This document shows, one piece after another, positions 25,550-34,741 of a stretch of DNA of 64,000 nucleotides. Location: NCBI GenBank assembly GCA_902780385.1, contig CACZFF010000040.1, positions 1 to 64,000 of the forward strand, given 5' to 3'. Position 1 is the stretch's first letter. Every line of letters starts with the position of its first letter. Both the position numbers and the translations under genes were made by a program. This DNA comes from an uncultured Lachnospiraceae bacterium. GTDB lineage: Bacteria > Bacillota > Clostridia > Lachnospirales > Lachnospiraceae. The notes beneath the pieces are model-generated. The model worked only from the letters and a program-made list of their open reading frames with translations. It had not been told where the DNA came from and ran no database searches.

Positions 25550-26413
25550 TTATTCCATCAGGTTGAAGGATTTGCGGAAGGCTGCCGGTGTCTGTCCTGT
25601 TTTCTCCCTGAAGAACCTTGTGAAGTGTGAAGTGTTGGCGAATCCGCAGCGCTCTGCGATCTCCGAAACCGGAAGGATTTTTTCGATCAGCATCTCCCTT
25701 GCAAAGTTGATCCGGACTTCAGCCAGATATTCATTGGGCGTCCGCCCCGTCTCCTTTCGGAAGAGCCTTGTGAAGTAGTAGCGGCTCAGGGAAACATGTT
25801 CCGCGATCTCGCTGATCTGCACCTGCTCGCCGTAGTGGTTGTAGATGTAGTTCATGGCCTCTCTGACCGGCATTGACACGGAAACTTCGTTCTGACTGAT
25901 CATGCTGCAGAACATGGCGTGGATCCTCATGGAGATATTGTGGTCCTGCGGGAAGGAGGAATCCAGTTCCTGACGGAGCTTTTTGATCGTCTCCTTCAGC
26001 TTGCCGGTCAACACGAATTTGTGTCCCCACTTTTCCGTGATCAGGTTGTAGTAGGCTTCCGACTCGTTTCCCTTGAAGACCATTTCCCACTTTGTGAGGC
26101 GGTCCGAAGCGCATCTGTAGGAGTGCGGCTTCCTGAAGTCCAGCAGGATGAGTTCATCTTTCTTCACCGGGATCTTTTTTCCTTCGTAGCAGACTTCCAT
26201 CTCTCCGTCCAGCACGCAGATCACTGAGTAGAAATCCAGGAATTCTCTCTTGACGGAGTAGAGTCTGCTGCATTCGTAGCAGCTGCTCCAGGCAACGTAG
26301 AAGAGGTGTTCCGCCGCGAATTCCGTCGGCGTGTGGAATCCTGCTCCGCTGATGTCCAGGATACCTTTTTCATTTAAGATTTTGATTCGTTCTCTGGTAT
26401 CGTGGTCCATCAT
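25550..26413 (-). CDS. AraC family transcriptional regulator
   Basis: A 287-residue regulator. The N-terminal cupin domain (about 30-150) includes VICVLDGEMEVCYEGKKI and LDFRKPHSYRC. The C-terminal double helix-turn-helix (about 190-285) includes ISEIAEHVSLSRYYFTRLF and VSEIAERCGFANTSHFTRFF, both AraC signatures. It lies upstream of the oxidoreductase-isomerase pair on the same strand, with a T-rich gap of about 150 bases between. It probably controls that pair in response to a sugar or polyol. AGGAG precedes a doubled ATG; the first is used here. Confidence 0.88.
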   Translation of the reverse strand: MMDHDTRERIKILNEKGILDISGAGFHTPTEFAAEHLFYVAWSSCYECSRLYSVKREFLDFYSVICVLDGEMEVCYEGKKIPVKKDELILLDFRKPHSYRCASDRLTKWEMVFKGNESEAYYNLITEKWGHKFVLTGKLKETIKKLRQELDSSFPQDHNISMRIHAMFCSMISQNEVSVSMPVREAMNYIYNHYGEQVQISEIAEHVSLSRYYFTRLFRKETGRTPNEYLAEVRINFAREMLIEKILPVSEIAERCGFANTSHFTRFFREKTGQTPAAFRKSFNLME

Positions 26414-26853
26414 GTCACTCCTGCATTTGCTTCATGAATTTGTTTCGATTTGCTGTGGTCTGTTCCTTCTTTTTGTTTTCCTCTTTTGCGGTATGTCTTT
26501 CAGTCGGTTTCTTTTCCTTTTCCGCGGCACTCACCATGCTTTCTGCGCCTGCGATATTTTTTGTTTGTTTTTGTTTACAATGAAATAATATAAAAAAATT
26601 GCCCCCCTGTGAATACACATGCTTGCCTGAAAATGTTCTATTTTTGCCCTGTATTTTACAATACTTTTCCGCCGGCCTTCTCCAGTCATCAGAGCAGTCT
26701 TTTTTCCGCTTGGGAGCGGCAGAATCCGAGGGGCTTCAGCACCATCTTCATACATCGATAGGCCATCTTCATACATCAATAGAAGAACGGTATACCTTTT
26801 TCCTTTGCTTTACTTGCGCTCTCTGATTCAGATTGATATGATTAACGAATATT
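26414..26853. other. Upstream region of AraC gene
   Basis: No gene seen. A 21-bp tandem duplication of CCATCTTCATACATCRATAG type lies at 26741-26783. The rest is T-rich on the plus strand and probably carries the AraC promoter. Confidence 0.4.
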
Positions 26854-26979
26854 ATGATGTTGAGGTCAAAAGGTGGTTAAGGGAACACCGTCTCGTCAAG
26901 TTGCACAAACGCCTTGGGCACGCTCTCGCTCTACCCTCGCTGGCAGCAGCCATTAGATACCTTTTGACCTTTACATCAT
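26854..26979. mobile_element. MITE-like element R3, copy 1 (short form)
   Basis: A 126-bp sequence bounded by terminal inverted repeats GATGTTGAGGTCAAAAGGT and ACCTTTTGACCTTTACATC. Inside is a stretch ending in GCTCTACCCTCGCTGGCAGC that matches the second copy at 44855-45040. This copy lacks about 60 bases of the right arm found there. A 7-bp ATATTAT flank on both sides fits a target duplication. It encodes no transposase. It lies in the leader of the cation diffusion facilitator gene. Confidence 0.75.
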
Positions 26980-27061
26980 ATTATAGAATTTTGCCGGAAG
27001 CACCGACAGTCTTTATCATATGCAACACCAATATATTCAGTACGTAAGGAATCATAGAATT

Positions 27062-28204
27062 ATGGAAACAAACAGCACAAAAACGAATCAGGCGGAAGTC
27101 AGCCGTGACTCGGTCATCATCCGGACCAGTATCATCGGTATCATCACAAACGTCTTTCTTGCTGCCTTTAAGGCCGCGATCGGCATTCTCTCCAATTCGA
27201 TTGCCGTCACCCTGGACGCCGTCAACAACCTCTCCGACGCCCTGTCCTCCATCATCACGATTGTGGGAACAAAGCTGGCGGGCAGGCTCCCTGACAAAAA
27301 GCACCCCCTGGGATACGGCAGGATCGAATATCTGAGCGCCATGATCGTCTCCGCCATCGTCCTCTACGCGGGCATCACTTCCGCCGTTGAATCCGTCAAA
27401 AAGATCATCCATCCCGAAAAAGCGGACTACAGCATGGTCTCTCTTTTCATCATCGCCGTGGCTGTGGTCGTAAAGCTCGTCCTGGGCCGCTATGTGAAAG
27501 CACAGGGCAAAAAGGTCAATTCCGGGTCCCTGATCGCCTCCGGTTCCGACGCGGCTTTTGACGCGGTCCTCTCCCTCTCCGTACTCGCCTCCGCTATCAT
27601 TTTTACCATCAGCGGCATCTCGCTGGAGGCATACGTGGGCGCCGTCATCTCCGTCATTATCATCAAGTCCGGTATCGAAATGATGATGGAGACCCTGGAT
27701 GAGATCCTGGGGCAGAGGGCAGACCGGGAAACGACACAGCAGATCAAAAAGCTGCTCTCGGAAGAGCCGGAAGTCAGGGGTGCCTTCGACCTCATTCTGC
27801 ACAATTACGGACCTGACAAAAATCTGGCTTCTGTTCATCTGGAGCTCCCTGATACCATGACCGTCAGGGAAGTTGACCGGCTGACCAGAAAGGCCGAGGC
27901 AAAAGTCTTCCGGGAGACCGGTGTCATTCTGACCGGTGTCGGCGTCTATTCCTTCAACACAGGAGACGATGAAGCCGCCAAAATACAGAATAATGTCCGC
28001 AAGCTCGTCATGTCCCACGACTGGGCCGTCCAGTTCCACGGCTTTTACGTGGATGTTGAGAAAAAAGAGATGACTTTTGATGTCGTCATGAGCTTTGAGA
28101 TCAGACCGAAAGAAGCCCTGGAGATTCTGTACAAGGATGTTAAGGAGGCCTATCCCGATTTCAAGATTGTAATCGCTCCCGATGTCGATGTTTCCACGAC
28201 TTAA
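27062..28204 (+). CDS. Cation diffusion facilitator family transporter
   Basis: A 380-residue exporter that swaps a divalent metal for protons. Six hydrophobic helices lie in about the first 200 residues. The metal site in helix 2 reads LDAVNNLSDAL and in helix 5 GSDAAFDAV; the usual HxxxD is DxxxN here, so the metal preference is uncertain, with manganese, iron or zinc all possible. GYGRIEYLSAMI is a family signature. The C-terminal half contains two cytoplasmic domains, longer than minimal CDF proteins. The ATG at 27062 has AAGGAA upstream. The leader contains the MITE-like element. Confidence 0.88.
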   Translation: METNSTKTNQAEVSRDSVIIRTSIIGIITNVFLAAFKAAIGILSNSIAVTLDAVNNLSDALSSIITIVGTKLAGRLPDKKHPLGYGRIEYLSAMIVSAIVLYAGITSAVESVKKIIHPEKADYSMVSLFIIAVAVVVKLVLGRYVKAQGKKVNSGSLIASGSDAAFDAVLSLSVLASAIIFTISGISLEAYVGAVISVIIIKSGIEMMMETLDEILGQRADRETTQQIKKLLSEEPEVRGAFDLILHNYGPDKNLASVHLELPDTMTVREVDRLTRKAEAKVFRETGVILTGVGVYSFNTGDDEAAKIQNNVRKLVMSHDWAVQFHGFYVDVEKKEMTFDVVMSFEIRPKEALEILYKDVKEAYPDFKIVIAPDVDVSTT

Positions 28205-28283
28205 TCAGGTTCTCAAAATTACAGGATCACTGTATATGCTCCAATGGGCAGGCACCCCTGCCCCCAAATCTGCATATAAAGGA

Positions 28284-28331
28284 ACCGGCAGCAGCTGTTT
28301 TGCAATGAACAGCTGCTGCCGGTATTTTTTT
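28284..28331 (+). terminator. Strong terminator after CDF transporter
   Basis: Perfect 16-bp stem ACCGGCAGCAGCTGTT/AACAGCTGCTGCCGGT followed by seven T. Confidence 0.9.
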
Positions 28332-28444
28332 CACTCCAGAGCTTTGTGCCGCGGGACGGCCCAAAGCTCCGCTGATCGCATCGGAGAAACCCGTTCCGGG
28401 CTTTCTCCTCGCGCTGCCGCTCTTACGAGCGGCATGGTCGGAAA
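28330..28444. repeat. Hairpin-array repeat R1, copy b (inverted)
   Basis: Reverse complement of the block at 55147-55262, with only a few changes over about 115 bases. It includes GCCGCTC/GAGCGGC, GGAGAAA/TTTCTCC-type and GAGCTTTG/CAAAGCTC stems. It fills the gap between the CDF terminator and the phosphosugar mutase stop. Confidence 0.85.
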
Positions 28445-28486
28445 AGTGTCTCCCCCGCGTCAATCCACTGCCGAATATCTGCAGTG

Positions 28487-30181
28487 TCACGCGATGGTAT
28501 CGATGATCTTGTTTACTGCATTTTTCATTTCTTCAACGCGGGCTTCGGAATCCTCACGTTTTTTTGCGACGGCGTAATAGTAGAATTTGATCTTGGGCTC
28601 TGTGCCCGAAGGACGCATGGCAAACCAGCTGCCGTCGTCCATGATAAATTTCAGGACATTGGAAGCAGGGATGTCCTCATAGCCCTTGATATAGTCGATG
28701 ATCTCCACAGCCTGCAGGGAGCCGTACTCCCTGGGGGGATTGCCGCGAAAAGCATCCATGATGCGGCCGATCCTGGCGGCGCCCTCCTGCCCTTTCAGTA
28801 CGACCGACACCTGGTCCTCCGCGTAATAGCCGTATTTCTGATAGAGAGCTTCCAGGGCATCGCCGATGTTCTCCCCGCGCTTTTTGCACCAGGCCGCCAG
28901 TTCCATGACCAGCATGGCGGCGCAGACGCCGTCCTTGTCGCGGACCGCCTCGCCCGGGGCACAGCCGATGCTCTCCTCATAACCGAAGAAATAGCTGTAT
29001 CCCTCTTCTTCCAGACGGGGAATCACACCGCAGATATTTTTAAAGCCTGTCAGAGCCTCGTAGACACGGATCCCGTTGGCCTTGCAGATTGCCTTTCCCA
29101 GGTCTCCTGTGACGATCGACTTGATCATACCGGCCTTTTTGGGAAGGCTTCCCGCCTCCTTCTGGCTCTGCGCCATGTAGGCAATGAGCAGAGCGCCGGT
29201 CTGGTTGCCGTTGAGGGGCACATAACCGCCCTTTCCGTCCGGAATCTCTATCGCCATGCGGTCGCTGTCGGGATCCGTCGCGATCAGGACCTCCGCGCCG
29301 ACCTCTTTTCCGAGTTTTTCGGCAAGTTCAAAGCCTTTGGGATCCTCGGGGTTGGGATAGCCCACGGTGGTAAATTCCGGGTCGGGATCCTTCTGCTCCG
29401 GCACGATATAGAAATGGTCGTAACCAAGTTCCGCGGCCACCGTCGCCATGGGAATGCTGCCCGCTCCGTTCAGGGGTGTGTAGACCACACAGACAGACTT
29501 GTCCAGCTCGCAGTCAGTGCGCTGCCGCATGGAGTAGACATAGTCCAGATAAGCCCTGTCCGTCTCCTCTCCCAGCATAGTCAGGAGTCCCTTCTCCTTT
29601 CCCTGCTCCATGGAGATCCCGCCGAAGTCGTCAAACAGATCCAGCTTCCGGATCCGCTCCAGGATTCCGTCCGAGACACTGCCGGAGATCTGGGCGCCGT
29701 CCTTCCAGTACACCTTATAGCCGTTGTACTCCTTGGGATTGTGGCTGGCGGTCATGTTGATGCCGGACACGGTCCCGTATTTGCGGATGGCAAAGGACAG
29801 CTCCGGCGTCGGGCGCATGGACGGGAACAGATAGACATGGATCCCGCTGCCCATCAGGATCGAAGCCGCCAGCTCCGAAAACTCTTTGGAGAAATACCGG
29901 CAGTCATAGGCGATCGCCACCCCTTTCGCGGGGTCTTCTCCGGAATCCAGAATGAAGTCCGCAATTCCCTTTGTGGCACGCCCCACCGTCAGCCGGTTCA
30001 TTCGGTTTGTGCCCGCCCCGCAGATGCCGCGCAGGCCGGCCGTGCCGAACACGATCTCCTGATAAAAACGGTCTCCGATTTCCTTTTCATTTCCTTCAAC
30101 TGCCAGGAGCTCCGCATGCAGCGGATCGTCTGCCGGCAGTTTTTCCAGCCAGAATCTGTATAAAGAAAGTTCGTCTGCCAT
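28487..30181 (-). CDS. Phospho-sugar mutase (phosphoglucomutase type)
   Basis: A 564-residue enzyme of the alpha-D-phosphohexomutase family that interconverts glucose-1-P and glucose-6-P (or mannose forms). It shows FGTAGLRG for phosphate binding, TASHNP with the phosphoserine (about 145), DPDSDRMA for the metal (about 305), EESIG for sugar recognition and RPSGTEPK near the C-terminus. The length fits the bacterial Pgm type of about 560-580 residues. The ATG at 30181 follows AAAGGGG; the longer frame runs into a palindrome repeat. It acts in glycogen and cell-wall sugar supply. Confidence 0.92.
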   Translation of the reverse strand: MADELSLYRFWLEKLPADDPLHAELLAVEGNEKEIGDRFYQEIVFGTAGLRGICGAGTNRMNRLTVGRATKGIADFILDSGEDPAKGVAIAYDCRYFSKEFSELAASILMGSGIHVYLFPSMRPTPELSFAIRKYGTVSGINMTASHNPKEYNGYKVYWKDGAQISGSVSDGILERIRKLDLFDDFGGISMEQGKEKGLLTMLGEETDRAYLDYVYSMRQRTDCELDKSVCVVYTPLNGAGSIPMATVAAELGYDHFYIVPEQKDPDPEFTTVGYPNPEDPKGFELAEKLGKEVGAEVLIATDPDSDRMAIEIPDGKGGYVPLNGNQTGALLIAYMAQSQKEAGSLPKKAGMIKSIVTGDLGKAICKANGIRVYEALTGFKNICGVIPRLEEEGYSYFFGYEESIGCAPGEAVRDKDGVCAAMLVMELAAWCKKRGENIGDALEALYQKYGYYAEDQVSVVLKGQEGAARIGRIMDAFRGNPPREYGSLQAVEIIDYIKGYEDIPASNVLKFIMDDGSWFAMRPSGTEPKIKFYYYAVAKKREDSEARVEEMKNAVNKIIDTIA

Positions 30182-30249
30182 ATCTGTCCCCTTTCCTGTT
30201 TCAATTCGAATGAATGACTGTTCCTGCAAATAATTATAACAGACTAGGT

Positions 30250-30319
30250 GAGTCATTGGGGACGGTTCAGAAAAACTCATTGCGTGCAATGAGTTTTTCT
30301 GAACCGTCCCCAATGACTC
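30250..30319. repeat. 70-bp near-perfect palindrome (R2)
   Basis: Arms of 35 bases match at 34 positions, centred at 30284/30285. The arm contains GGGGACGGTTC and ACTCATTGC. It lies directly between the mutase start and the CmpB-like gene stop. Confidence 0.9.
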
Positions 30320-30321
30320 AT

Positions 30322-31281
30322 TCAAGATCCTGCCTCTCTATGTCTGCCAACAGGGATTTTCACAAAGGGATGCGCCTGCAGCCGTTCCTTGAGCCTGTCA
30401 ACTTCTGCTTTCTGCTTCCTCATCTCATCCGTGGCGGTCTGTTCATCATAAAGCATAGCGATCAGCTCATCCTGTGCTCCGATCAGGTCGGCCCGGATCA
30501 GATAGACCGGTTCAAGACTGGCGGCAATCGCCTTTTTCTGTTCTTCAAAATGCTTTTCCGCTTCCATTCGTCTGCGCTCCGCCTCTTCTTTGATTTTTTC
30601 AAGGCGGGCCTTCACACGGTCGGTCTTATAGACCACATCCGGGTAGGCATCCGCAAAGCGGGCGTGGAAATAGGACTTGTTTGTCAGCAGATGTCTGACT
30701 TCCCTGCTGATCTCTTCGGTATTGTCCGCCTCACTGCTGTCGATCCCGGTCTTGACCAGTTTCAGGACAAAGATGGAGATCACGCTGTCCGCGGCTAATA
30801 CCAACAGGAGAAAAGTCGTGACCGCCTCCCTGGTCCTAAGGGAAAAAGCGCCGAGTACTTTATAGAGAGCAGGGTTGAGGAGATGTATGATCCCCACACC
30901 GGCAAGGCCGAACAGAATTAGGTTGCCGATCCAGATCCTTCCATGAAGATTCATAGGTTTCTGAATATAGTCCCACCAGCGGGCGTGGAAGATCTTTTCC
31001 AGTATCAGGCTGGTAAAATATTCCACAGCACCGCAGATCACAAAGGACAGGGCAAAGGTCATGACCACGCCCGACTCGAGGCTGGTCAGATTTCCGACGA
31101 CCAGGGTGATCAGAGCCGCTCCGCCTCCGTAAATCGGCAGTATGGGCCCTGTGAGGAAGCCGCGGTTGATAAACCTGCCGTACTGCCGGTATTTCAGGAT
31201 GACCTCCATGCACCATCCCGCAAAGCCATAAATGAAAAACAGCAGGATAATATTTACCCAATAATCCATCAATGTCTCCAT
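30322..31281 (-). CDS. CmpB-type ABC-transporter-like membrane protein
   Basis: A 319-residue protein of the putative ABC transporter permease family also called CmpB (PF06541). The first half is five membrane helices (about 8-30, 45-65, 75-95, 115-135 and 145-165), with the family string YGFAGWCMEVILKY and NRGFLTGPILPIYGGG. The second half (about 180-319) is charged and coiled-coil-like. No ATPase or substrate protein lies nearby, and the function of this family is not established. AAGGTGA precedes the ATG. The stop lies at the end of the R2 palindrome. Confidence 0.75.
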   Translation of the reverse strand: METLMDYWVNIILLFFIYGFAGWCMEVILKYRQYGRFINRGFLTGPILPIYGGGAALITLVVGNLTSLESGVVMTFALSFVICGAVEYFTSLILEKIFHARWWDYIQKPMNLHGRIWIGNLILFGLAGVGIIHLLNPALYKVLGAFSLRTREAVTTFLLLVLAADSVISIFVLKLVKTGIDSSEADNTEEISREVRHLLTNKSYFHARFADAYPDVVYKTDRVKARLEKIKEEAERRRMEAEKHFEEQKKAIAASLEPVYLIRADLIGAQDELIAMLYDEQTATDEMRKQKAEVDRLKERLQAHPFVKIPVGRHREAGS

Positions 31282-31349
31282 ATTCTGTCACCTTTTTATT
31301 CTGGAGAAGCGACTGTCGTTTCTTTAGTTCCCGCCTCTCCGGGCATTGC

Positions 31350-31809
31350 TTAATCCGCAGATTCGTCTCCGTACAATTCTTCTAATTTGGCATCCCAGAT
31401 TGCGTCCAGTTCTTCCGCTGTCCTGATCTCGTCCTCATCTCTCTTGTGCGTAAACAGAACAAAATCTTCTGAACTGCTTACAAACCGCAGCTGATTATCC
31501 TCGTCCATTCTATAATTGTTCTGGATCACAGCGTTTAAAAACTTTACTTCTTCCTGAATGAACCTGTCCTGGCAGCAATTGCTGCTTGATACAATCTGTA
31601 CTTCCGCGCAGTCCATCAGTCCGGCATTGTATTCTTTGATATATTCGTTCTCCGCATTTACGGCATCTCTGTACAACTTGATTTCTTCGTCAAAAGCATC
31701 ATAGCCAGCCCCCTCACTTTGTAAAGTTCCGGAATCTCAGACAGCTGCCCTTTTTCAATGAATCCTCACTTTCTGATTCCCCGTTTTCAGATGCTTGTTC
31801 TTTATTCAT
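31350..31809 (-). pseudogene. Frameshifted gene, unknown acidic protein
   Basis: The open frame at 31350-31676 begins with TTG and no ribosome site, but coding sense runs on upstream in two other frames. Adding one A to the run at about 31750-31754 and one G to the run at about 31709-31713 joins three pieces into one frame. That frame begins MNKEQASENGES at 31809, passes QLSEIPELYKV and GAGYDAFDEEIKLYRDA, and ends at 31350. The joined product is about 150 residues, acidic and with several cysteines. No family recognised. Either the gene is decayed or both homopolymers were misread. Confidence 0.55.
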
Positions 31810-31923
31810 CTTGCAGATACACATGTACTCCACAGTTAATCCGGGATGTGCCTATATTATACCCAAAGTTCCTGTGAGCATCCATAAGATGGATAGAATC
31901 AGCGATTAGTCCAGACAAAAACA

Positions 31924-31956
31924 GGGGACGGTTCTGAATCAGCCAGAACCGTCCCC
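31924..31956 (-). terminator. R2 hairpin acting as terminator of copA
   Basis: GGGGACGGTTCTG pairs with CAGAACCGTCCCC. On the minus strand the stem is followed by TGTTTTTGTC, 31 bases after the copA stop. It is also a member of the AACCGTCCC repeat family. Confidence 0.7.
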
Positions 31957-31986
31957 CGCGTCTGATCATTCGGCAGAGCCTGTCTC

Positions 31987-32196
31987 TTATGCGATGCCCA
32001 GCACCTCGTAATCCTTATCTTCGACAGCCTTTTTGAGAACGTCATCTGCAACCTCAGCGTCCATGGAGACAACCGCAGTGCCTTTCTCATGGCTGACTTC
32101 CGCGCCGCTTACTCCTGCGACAGCCTCCAGGGCCTTCTTTACAGTTGCCTCGCAGTGAGGGCACATCATTCCTTTGATTTCCATTGTCTTTGTCAT
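31987..32196 (-). CDS. Possible internal CopZ-like copper chaperone inside copA
   Basis: A nested 69-residue frame identical to the end of CopA. It would be a single HMA domain (TMEIKGMMCPHCEATVKKAL at its start), the size of the copper chaperone CopZ. AAAGGAG lies six bases before the ATG at 32196 (a second ATG at 32199 is closer), a spacing typical of a real start. Either translation re-initiates here, or a former copZ lost its separation from copA. Evidence is the start context only. Confidence 0.4.
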   Translation of the reverse strand: MTKTMEIKGMMCPHCEATVKKALEAVAGVSGAEVSHEKGTAVVSMDAEVADDVLKKAVEDKDYEVLGIA

Positions 32197-34677
32197 CATA
32201 TTCTCCTTTCTCTGCGCTTCCAGCGCTTTTTGCTGTTCCAGTTCCTTCTGACGGCTGTACTCACCCAGAAGCTTCCCGTCCGCGTCGAGCGGGAGCGGAT
32301 TCTTTCTGCGGTTTTTCCAGTTGTCTGTATCCTTTGCGGCGCTGTGCACCTGCATGAGGTTGAGCCTGAGCGCGTTGGTGACCACGCAGAAGCTCGAGAG
32401 GCTCATGGCGAGCGCGCCGAACATGGGATCCATGGTAATGCCGAGCGGGACCAGAAGGCCCGCGGCAACGGGGATGAGGATGGAGTTGTAGATCAGTGCC
32501 CAGAAGAGGCCCCACAAAATAGTCTTGTAAGTCTGGCGGCTCAGGCGAACGGCAGCGCTGACGTCTGTCAGGCGGCTCTTCATGAGCACGACATCTGCGG
32601 CATCGATGGCGACGTCCGTGCCGGCGCCGATGGCGATGCCTATGTCGGCCCGGGTCAGGGCGGGAGCATCGTTGATGCCGTCGCCGACCATGGCAGTTTT
32701 CCCCTTCTCCTGCAGCAGGCGGATGACTTCCTCCTTGCCCGCAGGCAGGACGCCGGCCACGACCTCATTGACGCCCGCCTGGCGGCCGATGGCCTCGGCA
32801 GTGCGGCGGTTGTCGCCGGTCAGCATGACCACGTGGATGCCCATTCCCCTAAGCTCCGCGATGGCCTGCGCGCTGTCCTCCTTCATGGTATCCGCGACGG
32901 CGATCGTACCCAGATACTGCCCGTCGCAGGCAAAGAACAGAGGTGTTTTTCCTTCTTCGGCAAGCTTTTCCGCTGTCTCACGGATGGTGTCCCCGGCCTG
33001 CCGGGCGCCGGAGAGCTGACCGGTGATAAAGGACAGATTTCCGCCTGCCATTTTGCGGCCGTCGACCCCTGCTGTCAGTCCGTTCCCGGGAAGAGCCCGG
33101 AAATCCGTGATCTCCGCTTCCTTCTGTGCGGCGCTCCCGGTCTTTCCGGTCTGCGTATCCTTCTCCGCTCTCTGCCCGGCATAATCAATGATGGCCCTGG
33201 CCAGGGGATGCTCGCTGCGGGACTCAAGCGCTGCAGCCAAGCTCAGGAGCTCCGCCTCTGTCACACCCTCTGCGGGAAGTATGTCTGTGACCACGGGTTG
33301 GCCTTTGGTGATCGTGCCTGTCTTGTCGAGTGCCACGATCTGCACGTTGCCGGTTTCCTGCAGGGCCTCGGCCGTCTTATAGAGAATACCGTTTTTGGCG
33401 CCCATTCCATTGCCCACCATGATGGCAACGGGCGTCGCAAGCCCCAGGGCACAGGGGCAGCTGACCACCAAAACTGAAATACCGCGTGCCAGGGCAAAGC
33501 CGACAGGCCTGTGCAGAATCACGAGCCAGACAAAGGTCACGAGCAGGGCGATGGCGATGACCGCCGGCACGAAGACGCCGGAGATCGTGTCCGCCAGCTT
33601 TGCGATCGGTGCCTTGGTGGCCGCCGCGTCGCTGACCATCTGAATGATCTGGGCCAGGGTGCTGTCCTCGCCCACTCTGGTCGCCTCGCAGCGCAAAAAG
33701 CCCGACTGGTTCAGGGTCGCGGAGGACACCTCATCCCCCGGATTTTTATCCACGGGAATACTTTCGCCCGTCAGTGCCGCCTCATTGACCGCACTCGTCC
33801 CCTCCAGGACGATACCGTCCACGGGTATATTTTCGCCCGGGCGGACTACAAAGATGTCGCCCTTTCTGACATCATCGATTCCGATTTCCTGCTCCTGCCC
33901 GTCCCGCACGACTGTCGCCGTCTTCGGTGCCAGCTTCATCAGACTTTTGAGGGCATCGGTCGTCCTGCCCTTGGATCTTGCCTCAAGCATCTTTCCGACG
34001 GTGATCAGGGTCAGGATCATTGCCGCGGACTCAAAGTAGAATTCCATCATGTACTGTGAGACCGCCGCTGTATTTCCGTCGGCCTGGGCCCTCGTCATGG
34101 CAAAAAGCATGGCCGTACTGTAGACAAAGGCGGCGCCCGATCCAAGCGCGATCAGCGTGTCCATATTGGGAGCCCCGTGAAAAAGGCTCTTAAAACCGCT
34201 GATAAAAAACTTCTGGTTGATCACCATGACGATGCCCGCCAGCAGCAGCTGCAGCAGTCCCATGGCGATATGATTTCCCTGGAAAAAGGCCGGCAGCGGA
34301 AACCCGAACATCATGTGCCCCATGGAAAAATACATGAGAACGAGCAGAAAGCCCAGAGATGTCAGAAGCCTTCTTTTCAAAACCGGTGTCTCCCGGTCCT
34401 TCAGCGCATCCTCCTCCGCGGCCAGCTTTGCGGAAAGACTCCCTGCCGTCCGTCCCGAAGCTCCGGCTGCGTCTCCCGTGCCCTTGGGCGCGGCGCCGTA
34501 TCCTGCATTTTCCACGGCCTGCATGACGGCCTCAGCCGAAACATCTCCCTCCACCGCCAGAGTATTGGTGAGAAGGCTGACATTGCAGCTTGTCACGCCG
34601 TCCAGTTTGGAGACCGCTTTTTCCACGCGCGCCTGGCAGGCCGCGCAGCTCATTCCTGTGACTGTATACTGATCCAT
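31987..34677 (-). CDS. copA: Copper-exporting P-type ATPase with terminal HMA domains at both ends
   Basis: An 896-residue P1B-type ATPase that pumps Cu(I) out of the cell. N-terminal HMA domain GMSCAAC (about 8-14); membrane helices from about 95; CPC motif in SCPCALGLATP (about 407) for copper; DKTGTITKG with the phosphorylated Asp (about 451); TGDNRRTAEA; and GDGINDAPAL. After the last helices a linker rich in Lys/Gln leads to a second HMA domain with GMMCPHC (residues about 834-840). That domain starts at an internal ATG with its own ribosome site and may also be made alone. It follows csoR by 64 bases. Confidence 0.93.
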   Translation of the reverse strand: MDQYTVTGMSCAACQARVEKAVSKLDGVTSCNVSLLTNTLAVEGDVSAEAVMQAVENAGYGAAPKGTGDAAGASGRTAGSLSAKLAAEEDALKDRETPVLKRRLLTSLGFLLVLMYFSMGHMMFGFPLPAFFQGNHIAMGLLQLLLAGIVMVINQKFFISGFKSLFHGAPNMDTLIALGSGAAFVYSTAMLFAMTRAQADGNTAAVSQYMMEFYFESAAMILTLITVGKMLEARSKGRTTDALKSLMKLAPKTATVVRDGQEQEIGIDDVRKGDIFVVRPGENIPVDGIVLEGTSAVNEAALTGESIPVDKNPGDEVSSATLNQSGFLRCEATRVGEDSTLAQIIQMVSDAAATKAPIAKLADTISGVFVPAVIAIALLVTFVWLVILHRPVGFALARGISVLVVSCPCALGLATPVAIMVGNGMGAKNGILYKTAEALQETGNVQIVALDKTGTITKGQPVVTDILPAEGVTEAELLSLAAALESRSEHPLARAIIDYAGQRAEKDTQTGKTGSAAQKEAEITDFRALPGNGLTAGVDGRKMAGGNLSFITGQLSGARQAGDTIRETAEKLAEEGKTPLFFACDGQYLGTIAVADTMKEDSAQAIAELRGMGIHVVMLTGDNRRTAEAIGRQAGVNEVVAGVLPAGKEEVIRLLQEKGKTAMVGDGINDAPALTRADIGIAIGAGTDVAIDAADVVLMKSRLTDVSAAVRLSRQTYKTILWGLFWALIYNSILIPVAAGLLVPLGITMDPMFGALAMSLSSFCVVTNALRLNLMQVHSAAKDTDNWKNRRKNPLPLDADGKLLGEYSRQKELEQQKALEAQRKENMMTKTMEIKGMMCPHCEATVKKALEAVAGVSGAEVSHEKGTAVVSMDAEVADDVLKKAVEDKDYEVLGIA

Positions 34678-34741
34678 CCTGTTACCTCTTGAATCAAGTT
34701 ATCTTCCTGAATCCGGTTATCTTTTGAAAAGCGCCTTGTCC

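Noticed and set aside
26805-27047. 80-codon plus-strand frame near the MITE-like element
   Set aside because: It crosses the inverted-repeat element; no ribosome site and no protein character.
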